A DNA stretch of 48,141 nucleotides from an uncultured Actinomycetes bacterium (GTDB lineage: Bacteria > Actinomycetota > Acidimicrobiia > Acidimicrobiales > Microtrichaceae). Under the pieces are notes generated by a model. The model did not search any database and was not told where the DNA came from. It saw only the letters and a program-made list of their open reading frames with translations. Shown in pieces: positions 8,031-15,358 of the stretch. Numbering within the stretch: the stretch's first letter is position 1; each line of letters opens with the position of its first letter. Where the stretch lies: contig CAIQNH010000045.1 of assembly GCA_903873135.1 (NCBI GenBank), positions 1-48,141 of the forward strand, written 5' to 3'. Both the position numbers and the translations under genes were made by a program.

Positions 8031-8279
8031 TCAGTCCTCGTCGGCCTCGATGAAGATGCACTCGCCGGGGCACTCCTCGGCGGACTCCACGACGCCCTCG
8101 ATCTCACCGTCGGGGATCGGTGCGATCCCCTGAGCGCCACCCGGGTCGGAGAGCACCTTGTCGCCGTCCTTGACGTAGGCCAGTCCATCGTCGAGGAGGG
8201 CGAACACCGCCGGGGAGATCTCCTCGCAGAGACCGTCGCCGGTGCAGAGATCCTGATCGATCCAGACCTTCAGACCCAT
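8031..8279 (-). CDS. Small single-cluster ferredoxin
   Basis: An 82-residue acidic ferredoxin. Cysteines are at 12, 18, 70 and 74: the N-terminal motif reads CTGDGLC, with Asp15 where a classical 4Fe-4S protein has its second cysteine, and the C-terminal motif is CPGEC with the usual Cys-Pro. Asp at that position goes with a 3Fe-4S cluster, or a 4Fe-4S cluster with an Asp ligand as in Pyrococcus furiosus ferredoxin. Such ferredoxins often feed cytochrome P450s, but no P450 gene is visible here. It diverges from arc. A ribosome site is weak; a TACACT -10 is seen about 55 nt upstream. The redox partner is unknown. Confidence 0.88.
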   Translation of the reverse strand: MGLKVWIDQDLCTGDGLCEEISPAVFALLDDGLAYVKDGDKVLSDPGGAQGIAPIPDGEIEGVVESAEECPGECIFIEADED

Positions 8280-8333
8280 GTCGGTTGACCTGCCTTGTGC
8301 TCGTCGGCCGGAGCCGGGGGAGTGGACGACGGC

Positions 8334-8339
8334 AGTGTA
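8334..8339 (-). promoter_or_regulatory. Candidate -10 (TACACT) for the ferredoxin gene
   Basis: TACACT on the minus strand would give a 5' untranslated leader of about 48 nt before the ATG at 8279. No good -35 is visible. Confidence 0.4.
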
Positions 8340-8345
8340 GCCGCG

Positions 8346-8393
8346 GGACGTAATTTACTCGGAAATCGCGGGTTAATTCCGGGCGGTCCGCCC
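8346..8393. promoter_or_regulatory. AT-rich divergent control region upstream of arc
   Basis: The 192-nt gap between the ferredoxin and arc genes holds one of the few AT-rich patches of the window (about 8350-8379). It contains an imperfect inverted repeat (CGGAA at 8360-8364 paired with TTCCG at 8377-8381) followed by the symmetrical GGGCGG-T-CCGCCC (8381-8393). It may be a regulator site for arc, for the ferredoxin, or for both. Confidence 0.35.
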
Positions 8394-8471
8394 CGTGTCG
8401 GCTCATCGCTGTCACCGAACCCGTCGCCGGGTGAGGTAGACCGTCCCCGACGGACCCCGACGGAGGTGCAC

Positions 8472-10250
8472 ATGGTCGACGAGGAGGGAACCGGCGCCGG
8501 AGGTCACGACGGGTCCGGCCCCGGGGAGGACCCCGACGCCCTGCGTGACCAGGTCCGGGCACTGGAGGACGAGGTCGCGGCGCTCGTGCGGCGTCTGCAG
8601 GACGGCCCGAAGCGGGTGCGCACGCTCGAGGAGCGCCTGCTCGAGACCAAGGGGCAACTGGCCCAGGCGGTCAGCCAGAACGAGAAGCTCACGTACACGC
8701 TCCGGGAGGCACGGGACCACATCGCCGCCCTCCGCGAGGAGGTCGACAAGCTCACCCAGCCGCCGGCGGCCTACGCCACGTTGCTCGGCACGAACGACGA
8801 CGACACCGTCGACGTGCAGGCGGCCGGACGCAAGATGCGGGTCCGGGTGTCACCCGCGCTCGACCCCGAGGAGCTGGTGCCCGGCGCCGAGGTCGTGCTG
8901 AACGACGCGTACAACGTCGTCATGGTCCGGGGGCCCGAGGCAGCCGGGGAGACGGTCACCCTGGTCGAGCTGCTCGACGACCGTCGTCGGGCGCTGGTGG
9001 TGGGTCGCTCAGACGATCAGCGCGTGGCGGAACTCGCCGAGCAACTGGTGGACCAGCCGCTGCGCAGCGGCGACGTCCTCCTGGTGGACCCCCGCAGCGG
9101 CCTCCTGCTCGAGCGGCTGCCCCGGCCGGAGGTGGAGGAGCTGGTGCTCGAGGAGGTGCCCGACATCTCCTACGAGGACATCGGCGGTCTCGACGAGCAG
9201 ATCGAGCAGATCACCGACGCCGTCGAGCTGCCGTTCCTGCACCAGGACCTGTTCCGGGAGTACGACCTCCCGGCCCCGAAGGGGATCCTGCTCTACGGCC
9301 CGCCGGGCTGCGGCAAGACGCTCATCGCCAAGGCGGTGGCGAACAGCCTGGCCCGCAAGGTGAGCGAGACGACCGGCGCCGAGGCCCGGAGCTTCTTCCT
9401 CAACATCAAGGGTCCCGAGCTCCTCAACAAGTACGTGGGTGAGACCGAGCGTCACATCCGGCTCGTGTTCCAGCGGGCCAGGGAGAAGGCGGCCGAGGGT
9501 CTCCCGGTCATCGTGTTCTTCGACGAGATGGAGTCGCTGTTCCGCACCCGTGGCACCGGGATCTCGTCCGACATGGAGGCGACGATCGTCCCGCAGCTGC
9601 TCGCCGAGATCGACGGCGTCGAGACCCTGCGCAACGTGATCGTGATCGGCGCATCGAACCGTGAGGACCTGATCGACCCGGCCATCCTCCGACCCGGCCG
9701 CCTCGACGTGAAGATCAAGATCAACCGACCCGACGAGTCGGCGGCGGCCCAGGTGTTCGCCCGCTACCTGACCGCGGACCTGCCCCTCGACGCCGAGGAG
9801 GTGGACACGCTCGGTGGCGGCGACCTCGACAAGGCCGTGCGCGTGATGATCGAGCGCACCGTCGAGGAGATGTACCGGGACGACGAGGCCAACCAGTTCC
9901 TCGAGGTGACGTACCAGAACGGTGACAAGGAGATCATGTTCTTCAAGGACTTCTCCTCGGGCGCCATGATCGAGAACATCGTGCGGCGCGCCAAGAAGCT
10001 GGCGATCAAGCGGGAGCTCGGAGGGGGGCCGCGAGGGATCCGGGTCCAGGACCTCCTCGACTCGATCCACCGCGAGTACAAGGAGCACGAGGACCTCCCC
10101 AACACCACGAATCCGGACGACTGGGCGAAGATCTCCGGCAAGAAGGGTGAGCGCATCATCTACGTGCGGACCCTCGTGCACGACGACACCTCGACCGACC
10201 CGGCGGGCGGCCGCTCGATCGAGCGGGTCGCCACCGGCCAGTACCTCTGA
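8472..10250 (+). CDS. arc: Proteasome-associated AAA+ ATPase (ARC/Mpa)
   Basis: A 592-residue ring ATPase that recognises Pup through its N-terminal coiled coil, unfolds pupylated substrates and threads them into the 20S core. Seen in order: a charged coiled coil (about residues 25-95), two OB-fold repeats (about 100-235), and an AAA domain with Walker A GPPGCGKT (276-283) and Walker B FFDE (Asp351, Glu352). The protein ends in GQYL, the C-terminal docking tail that opens the proteasome gate, with its penultimate Tyr. The ATG was chosen over an upstream frame extension because it follows GGAGG at 8462-8466. dop follows after 16 nt, so the two are probably one transcript. Confidence 0.96.
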   Translation: MVDEEGTGAGGHDGSGPGEDPDALRDQVRALEDEVAALVRRLQDGPKRVRTLEERLLETKGQLAQAVSQNEKLTYTLREARDHIAALREEVDKLTQPPAAYATLLGTNDDDTVDVQAAGRKMRVRVSPALDPEELVPGAEVVLNDAYNVVMVRGPEAAGETVTLVELLDDRRRALVVGRSDDQRVAELAEQLVDQPLRSGDVLLVDPRSGLLLERLPRPEVEELVLEEVPDISYEDIGGLDEQIEQITDAVELPFLHQDLFREYDLPAPKGILLYGPPGCGKTLIAKAVANSLARKVSETTGAEARSFFLNIKGPELLNKYVGETERHIRLVFQRAREKAAEGLPVIVFFDEMESLFRTRGTGISSDMEATIVPQLLAEIDGVETLRNVIVIGASNREDLIDPAILRPGRLDVKIKINRPDESAAAQVFARYLTADLPLDAEEVDTLGGGDLDKAVRVMIERTVEEMYRDDEANQFLEVTYQNGDKEIMFFKDFSSGAMIENIVRRAKKLAIKRELGGGPRGIRVQDLLDSIHREYKEHEDLPNTTNPDDWAKISGKKGERIIYVRTLVHDDTSTDPAGGRSIERVATGQYL

Positions 10251-10266
10251 GCCGGGGGTCGGCGTC

Positions 10267-11781
10267 GTGGCGATCCCGAAGGTGCTCGGCATCGAGACCG
10301 AGTACGGCATCATCGTCCGGGGAGCGGCGGAGTCGAACCCGATCGCGGCGTCCTCCACGCTCATCAACGCCTACCTGACCACGCTGGAGCAGGGTCTCGG
10401 CGGTCACCGGACCCAGCGGGTGGGCTGGGACTTCCAGGACGAGTCGCCGGGCATCGATGCCCGGGGCGAGGCGCTGCTGTTGTCCCTCGCACCCGAGGTC
10501 GAGACCCACCTCGTGAACGCGGTCCTCACCAACGGCGCCCGCTACTACGTGGACCACGCGCACCCCGAGTTCTCCTGTCCCGAGACCGCCGACGCGCTCA
10601 GCGCCGTCCGCTTCGACCGGGCCGGCGAGGAGGTCCTGGTGCGCTCGATGGCCGCTGCTCGCTCGTTCCTGCCGGACGGCGAGGAGATCGTCGTCTACAA
10701 GAACAACTCCGACGGCAAGGGCAACAGCTACGGGTGTCACGAGAACTACCTCGTGGACCGTGCCGTGCCGTTCGGACGGATCGTCCTGCACGCGACCGTC
10801 CACCTGGTCACCCGTCAGGTCTTCACGGGCTCCGGCAAGGTCGGCACGGAGACCCCGCTGTCGGACCCGGACCGGGTGCCGTTCCAGCTGACCCAGCGTG
10901 CGGACTTCTTCGAGGAGGAGGTCGGGCTCGAGACGACGCTCAAGCGCCCGATCATCAACACCCGCGACGAGCCGCACGCCGACGCCCAGAAGTACCGCCG
11001 GCTCCACGTGATCGCCGGGGACGCCAACATGTCGGAGACCGCGACGCTGCTGAAGCTCGGGACGACGGCGCTGGTGCTCGCCATGCTCGAGGACGACGAG
11101 ATCGGTCCCGCCGTGGGGCTCGCCCGTCCGGTGCCGGCCATGCACCAGGTGTCCCGAGACCTCACGCTGCGTGCGCCGCTCGAGCTCGACGACCACACCA
11201 CGGCGACGGCGCTCGAGCTGCAGTTCGGTCTGCTCGAACTCGCCGAGACCTACGCGGCTCGGCACGGCCTCGAGGTGCTCGGCCCGCCGGAGGTCGGCTC
11301 CGCGGTGCTGTCGGGCTGGCGCTCGGTCCTCGAGGGACTGGAGGTGGGACCGGACGAGGTCGCCGACCGTGTCGACTGGGCCGCCAAGCGCCGCCTGTTC
11401 GAGGCGTACCGGGACCGTCACGACATCGGGTGGGACGATCCGAGGCTGCGGGCGATGGACCTCCAGTACCACGACCTCCGACCCGACTCGTCGCTCAGTC
11501 GCCGGGTCGGACTCCGGTCGGTGGTCACGCAGGAGGAGGTGGAGCGAGCGGTGACCGAGCCGCCCGACGACACCCGGGCGTTCTTCCGTGGAGCGTGCCT
11601 GGCGAAGTTCTCCCACGACATCGTGGCGGCCAACTGGGACTCCATCGTGTTCGACACCGGGGAGAGCGCCCTCCACCGGGTCCCGATGCTCGAGCCCTCC
11701 CGGGGGACCCGGGCCCACGTGGGCGAGCTCATCGATCGCTCCGCCACGGCGCAGGAGCTGATCGAACTCCTGGGTCGCTGA
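10267..11781 (+). CDS. dop: Pup deamidase/depupylase
   Basis: A 504-residue carboxylate-amine-ligase fold protein that hydrolyses the isopeptide bond between Pup and substrate lysine and, where Pup ends in Gln, deamidates it. The N-terminus reads GIETEYG with Glu10 and Glu12 in the metal/ATP-binding position. The extra segment after the first strand (about residues 40-80) corresponds to the Dop-specific loop that PafA lacks. It shares [16 protein letters not shown] and RDEPHAD motifs with PafA further along the window. Because the local Pup already ends in Glu, deamidation should be unnecessary and depupylation its main role. The GTG start was chosen at the family's usual N-terminus. Confidence 0.95.
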   Translation: MAIPKVLGIETEYGIIVRGAAESNPIAASSTLINAYLTTLEQGLGGHRTQRVGWDFQDESPGIDARGEALLLSLAPEVETHLVNAVLTNGARYYVDHAHPEFSCPETADALSAVRFDRAGEEVLVRSMAAARSFLPDGEEIVVYKNNSDGKGNSYGCHENYLVDRAVPFGRIVLHATVHLVTRQVFTGSGKVGTETPLSDPDRVPFQLTQRADFFEEEVGLETTLKRPIINTRDEPHADAQKYRRLHVIAGDANMSETATLLKLGTTALVLAMLEDDEIGPAVGLARPVPAMHQVSRDLTLRAPLELDDHTTATALELQFGLLELAETYAARHGLEVLGPPEVGSAVLSGWRSVLEGLEVGPDEVADRVDWAAKRRLFEAYRDRHDIGWDDPRLRAMDLQYHDLRPDSSLSRRVGLRSVVTQEEVERAVTEPPDDTRAFFRGACLAKFSHDIVAANWDSIVFDTGESALHRVPMLEPSRGTRAHVGELIDRSATAQELIELLGR

Positions 11782-11833
11782 CGTCGGGGGCCGGCAGCCC
11801 GGGTGCTGTCCACCGATCCGGCCGGGGCCGCGT

Positions 11834-11839
11834 TACGGT
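11834..11839 (+). promoter_or_regulatory. Leaderless -10 (TACGGT) for pup
   Basis: TACGGT ends 7 nt before the GTG of pup. It gives pup-prcB-prcA its own promoter, separate from arc-dop. Confidence 0.6.
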
Positions 11840-11846
11840 GTGCTCC

Positions 11847-12041
11847 GTGGCTGAGCGAGAGCAGAAGAAGCGCACTGCGCCCGCACGGCAGGAACCGGCC
11901 GTGGAGGAGGTCCCGCCGAGCAGCGAGGCCGGTGACCGCATCAAGGCCGACATCGACGACCTGCTCGACGAGATCGACGAGGTCCTCGAGTCGAACGCCG
12001 AGGACTTCGTGAAGTCCTACATCCAGAAGGGCGGCGAGTAG
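11847..12041 (+). CDS. pup: Prokaryotic ubiquitin-like protein, Gly-Gly-Glu form
   Basis: A 64-residue, mostly disordered, acidic protein that is attached to lysines of target proteins to mark them for the proteasome. The second half holds the conserved helix-forming region (DDLLDEIDEVLESNAEDFV, about 37-55) that binds the ARC coiled coil, and the end is SYIQKGGE. The C-terminal residue is Glu rather than Gln, so the form that PafA can activate is encoded directly. The N-terminus is Lys/Arg/Glu-rich, as expected for the segment that enters the ATPase pore. It is followed 3 nt later by prcB. Confidence 0.96.
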   Translation: MAEREQKKRTAPARQEPAVEEVPPSSEAGDRIKADIDDLLDEIDEVLESNAEDFVKSYIQKGGE

Positions 12042-12044
12042 TCC

Positions 12045-12860
12045 GTGGTCCTGCCCACGTTCCAGCCCGGGGACGACCCGGGCCCGGACTTCGCGTCCCT
12101 GGCGAGGCGTGTCGGGGCCGTGGCGCCCCACCCGGGCGGGACCGGTCCGTCGTTCGAGGTCACGCACGGCACGACCTGCGTGGCGGTCAGGTTCGCCGAC
12201 GGCGTGGTCATGGCGGGCGACCGCCGAGCCACCTCGGGGAACCTGATCTCCCACCGGCACATCGAGAAGGTGTTCCCGGCCGACCGTCACTCGGGCGTGG
12301 CGATCGCCGGGGCCGCCGGGCCGGCGGTCGAGATGGTCCGGCTGTTCCAGTTGCAGCTCGAGCACTACGAGAAGGTCGAGGGGTCGCCGCTCAGCCTCGA
12401 GGGCAAGGCGAACCAGCTCTCGCAGATGGTGCGGAACCACCTCCCGGCCGCCATGCAGGGATTCGTCGTGGTCCCGATCTTCGCCGGGTTCGACACCGCA
12501 CGCGGCACCGGTCGTCTGTACCAGTACGACGCCACGGGCGGCCGCTACGAGGAGCTGGACTTCGCCTCGACCGGCTCCGGGAGCCTCCAGGCGAGCACGG
12601 TCGTCAAGCTGGGGTACCGGCCGGGTGCGGGTCGGGACGAGACCGTCGACCTGGTCCTGCGGGCGCTGTTCGAGGCGGCCGACGAGGACTCGGCGACGGG
12701 CGGACCGGACCTGATCCGGAACATCTTCCCCGTGGTGGCGACGATCACCGCCGAGGGGTTCGCCCGGGTGGACGACGCTGAGCTCCGGGCCCGGTTCGAG
12801 ACCATCGTCGACGGTCTCCAGTGGGAGCGGGGCGGCGTCGAGGGCGGGGGTGTGGCGTGA
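12045..12860 (+). CDS. prcB: Proteasome beta subunit
   Basis: A 271-residue precursor of the catalytic subunit of the 20S core. A propeptide of 42 residues ends in HG, and self-cleavage would expose Thr43 (TTCVAVRF) as the N-terminal nucleophile. Asp59 (AGDRRAT) and Lys75 sit exactly 16 and 32 residues further on, matching the Asp17 and Lys33 of other beta subunits, so the active site is complete. GTG begins 3 nt after the pup stop, and the stop overlaps prcA (GTGA), which should keep beta and alpha subunits in equal amounts. Confidence 0.97.
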   Translation: MVLPTFQPGDDPGPDFASLARRVGAVAPHPGGTGPSFEVTHGTTCVAVRFADGVVMAGDRRATSGNLISHRHIEKVFPADRHSGVAIAGAAGPAVEMVRLFQLQLEHYEKVEGSPLSLEGKANQLSQMVRNHLPAAMQGFVVVPIFAGFDTARGTGRLYQYDATGGRYEELDFASTGSGSLQASTVVKLGYRPGAGRDETVDLVLRALFEAADEDSATGGPDLIRNIFPVVATITAEGFARVDDAELRARFETIVDGLQWERGGVEGGGVA

Positions 12861-13558
12861 CCGCTCCGTTCTACGTCTCGCCCGAGCAGCTCATGAAGGA
12901 CCGGGCCGACTACGCCCGGAAGGGGATCGCCCGAGGTCGCTCGCTGGTGGCCACCGTGTACGAGGGCGGCGTGCTGCTCTGCGCCGAGAACCCGTCCCGG
13001 ACACTCCGCAAGATCTCGGAGATCTACGACCGGATCGCCTTCGCCGGTGTCGGGAAGTACAACGAGTTCGACCAGCTCCGGATCGCGGGGGTGCGTGCGG
13101 CAGACCTCAAGGGCTTCTCGTTCAGTCGCGAGGACGTCGACGCCAGGACGCTCGCCAACCAGTACGCGCAGATGCTCGGCCAGGTGTTCACCCACGAGAT
13201 GAAGCCCATGGAGGTCGAGATCCTCGTGGCGGAGGTGGCCCGTGGTGCCTCGGGTGACGCACCGGCCGCCGTGGACCAGTTGTTCCACATCCGCTACGAC
13301 GGGACGCTGGTCGACCAGACCGACTTCGCCGTGCTCGGCGGCGAGGCCGAGGCGATCAGCGAGCGGCTCGGTTCCAGCTGGACCGCCGGCATGGACCTCG
13401 GCGGCGCGCTGACGGTGGCGGCCGGCGCCCTCGCCGGCGAGGAGCGCACCCTGGCGCCGGCCGAGCTCGAGGTCGCCGTCCTCGACCGGTCGGCACCACG
13501 ACGGTGCTTCCGGCGGGTCGAGGACGACGAGGTCGGCGCGCTGCTCGGGTCCGCCTGA
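12857..13558 (+). CDS. prcA: Proteasome alpha subunit
   Basis: A 233-residue alpha subunit, forming the outer rings and gate of the 20S core. The N-terminal segment YVSPEQLMKDRADYARKGIA is the typical alpha-subunit helix H0 and its flank, which keeps the gate closed and lies where the GQYL tail of ARC docks. No N-terminal Thr processing site is present, as expected. The start GTG overlaps the prcB stop. The gene ends 7 nt from the stop of a convergent DUF2007 gene. Confidence 0.95.
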   Translation: MTAPFYVSPEQLMKDRADYARKGIARGRSLVATVYEGGVLLCAENPSRTLRKISEIYDRIAFAGVGKYNEFDQLRIAGVRAADLKGFSFSREDVDARTLANQYAQMLGQVFTHEMKPMEVEILVAEVARGASGDAPAAVDQLFHIRYDGTLVDQTDFAVLGGEAEAISERLGSSWTAGMDLGGALTVAAGALAGEERTLAPAELEVAVLDRSAPRRCFRRVEDDEVGALLGSA

Positions 13559-13565
13559 GCTCGGC

Positions 13566-13910
13566 TCAGCGCACCACGTCGAGGAGCCCGAGCAGCCACT
13601 CGACGACGAGGACGCCGCTCGGCACCACCAGGCCGGCCGCCAGTGCCACTCTGAGGATCCGGAGCCCCGGGGACAGCCGGGTCCGACCGGGTGGCGCGTC
13701 CGTCACCGACTCGTCGGACACGGCGAGCACCTCTGCGGCGTCGTCCCGCTCGTCGACGGGTACGAGCACCTCGAGCCACCCGATGGGGTGGGTGGTGGGG
13801 ACGAGCTCGCGACTGCGGATCTCCCAGAGCACGCCGTGCGCTCCGAGCTTGGCCGCGTAGAGCTCGGCCTCGAAGCGGGTCGACGCCGTCGCCACCACCA
13901 CCATCTGCAC
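13566..13910 (-). CDS. DUF2007-like protein with C-terminal membrane segment
   Basis: A 114-residue protein whose first 60 residues (VVVATASTRFEAELYAAKLGAHGV, then LVPTTHPIGWLEVLVP) resemble DUF2007, a small ferredoxin-like fold sometimes labelled a putative signal-transducing protein. Residues about 84-108 form one hydrophobic segment. It lies between prcA and pafA on the opposite strand and diverges from pafA with only 61 nt between the two start codons. The start is GTG with a TAGCCT -10 six nt upstream, so the transcript should be leaderless. A link to the proteasome is suggested only by position. Confidence 0.7.
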   Translation of the reverse strand: MQMVVVATASTRFEAELYAAKLGAHGVLWEIRSRELVPTTHPIGWLEVLVPVDERDDAAEVLAVSDESVTDAPPGRTRLSPGLRILRVALAAGLVVPSGVLVVEWLLGLLDVVR

Positions 13911-13916
13911 CTCAGG

Positions 13917-13922
13917 AGGCTA
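13917..13922 (-). promoter_or_regulatory. Leaderless -10 (TAGCCT) for the DUF2007-like gene
   Basis: TAGCCT on the minus strand ends 6 nt before the GTG at 13910. Confidence 0.55.
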
Positions 13923-13959
13923 CCCATCCGGGCTGCGCCGCGACGGTGCGGGCCGCGGT

Positions 13960-13965
13960 TAGGTT
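13960..13965 (+). promoter_or_regulatory. Leaderless -10 (TAGGTT) for pafA
   Basis: TAGGTT ends 6 nt before the GTG at 13972. It lies back-to-back with the DUF2007 promoter 37 nt away, so any bound regulator could affect both. Confidence 0.6.
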
Positions 13966-13971
13966 GCACCC

Positions 13972-15330
13972 GTGGAGCGGCGGATCTACGGCCTCGAGAA
14001 CGAGTACGGGGTGACGTGCACGCTCCGCGGTCAGCGGCGCCTGAGTCCCGACGAGGTGGCGCGGTACCTGTTCCGGCGGGTGGTCTCGTGGGGCCGGTCC
14101 TCGAACGTCTTCCTCGCCAACGGCGCGCGCCTCTACCTCGACGTGGGGTCCCACCCCGAGTACGCCACGCCGGAGTGCGACTCGATCCTCGACCTCGTGG
14201 CCCACGACAAGGCCGGCGAGTTGATCCTCGGTGAGCTCGTGGACTCGGCCGAGCGCCGACTCGCCGAGGAGGGGATCCGCGGCGACATCTACCTGTTCCG
14301 CAACAACACCGACTCGGCCGGCAACAGCTACGGGTGCCACGAGAACTACCTCACGAGCCGGAACGACGACCTGAGCCACTACACCGAGGTGCTCATCCCG
14401 TTCCTCGTGACCCGGCAGATCTACGCCGGGGCCGGCAAGGTCGTCGCCACGGCCCGGGGCGCACTGTTCTCGATCGCCCAGCGAGCCGAGCACATCTGGG
14501 AAGGGGTGTCCTCGGCCACGACGCGCTCCCGGCCGATCATCAACACCCGGGACGAGCCCCACGCCGACTCCGACCGGTTCCGCCGACTCCACGTCATCGT
14601 CGGTGACTCGAACATGAGCGAGTACGCGACCTTCCTCAAGGTCGGCGCGTGCTCGCTGGTGCTGCGGATGCTCGAGGACCCCGGCGTGGTCATGCGGGAC
14701 ATGAGCCTCGAGAATCCGATCCGGGCCATCCGCGAGATCAGCCACGACCCGACGTGCACCCGTCCGGTGCGCCTGGCCAACGGGCGCGAGCTGTCGGCCC
14801 TGCAGATCCAGTCCGAGTACCTGGAACGGGCCATCCGGTACGCGCAGCACCACGACCTCTCGCCGCAGGAGAAGCAGGCGCTCGACATGTGGGAGCACGT
14901 GGTGACCGGGATCGAGCGCGACCCGTTGTCGCTCGACCGCGAGCTCGACTGGGTGGTGAAGTACCGGCTCATCGAGGCCTACCGACGTCGCCACGACCTG
15001 CCGCTGTCGAGCCCCGAGGTGGCGCTCCTCGACCTCCAGTACCACGACATCAGCCGGGAGCGGTCGGTGTTCTACCGGCTCCAGCGTCGGGGCATGGTGG
15101 ACCGGGTGGTCACGGACGCCGACATCGAGGAGGCCGTGGAGCAGCCTCCCCAGACGACCCGGGCGCGACTGCGTGGCGAGTTCATCCGGCGGGCCAAGGA
15201 GCGCAAGCGCGACTACACGGTCGACTGGGTGCACCTGAAGCTCAACGACCAGGCGCAGCGGACCGTGCTGTGCAAGGACCCCTTCAAGTCCCACGACGAA
15301 CGTGTGGACCGACTGATCGAGTCGCTCTGA
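13972..15330 (+). CDS. pafA: Pup-protein ligase
   Basis: A 452-residue ligase that phosphorylates the C-terminal Glu of Pup with ATP and joins it to a substrate lysine. It opens with [12 protein letters not shown], where Glu9 is the metal-binding residue of the family, and shares [16 protein letters not shown] and [18 protein letters not shown] with Dop. It lacks the Dop-specific insertion after the first strand and has the smaller C-terminal domain for contacting Pup. The length matches mycobacterial PafA. GTG start with its own leaderless promoter; it is separated from prcA by the reverse-strand DUF2007 gene. Confidence 0.96.
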   Translation: MERRIYGLENEYGVTCTLRGQRRLSPDEVARYLFRRVVSWGRSSNVFLANGARLYLDVGSHPEYATPECDSILDLVAHDKAGELILGELVDSAERRLAEEGIRGDIYLFRNNTDSAGNSYGCHENYLTSRNDDLSHYTEVLIPFLVTRQIYAGAGKVVATARGALFSIAQRAEHIWEGVSSATTRSRPIINTRDEPHADSDRFRRLHVIVGDSNMSEYATFLKVGACSLVLRMLEDPGVVMRDMSLENPIRAIREISHDPTCTRPVRLANGRELSALQIQSEYLERAIRYAQHHDLSPQEKQALDMWEHVVTGIERDPLSLDRELDWVVKYRLIEAYRRRHDLPLSSPEVALLDLQYHDISRERSVFYRLQRRGMVDRVVTDADIEEAVEQPPQTTRARLRGEFIRRAKERKRDYTVDWVHLKLNDQAQRTVLCKDPFKSHDERVDRLIESL

Positions 15331-15358
15331 GCGACCGGAACCGCCTCGGGAGGCCAGC

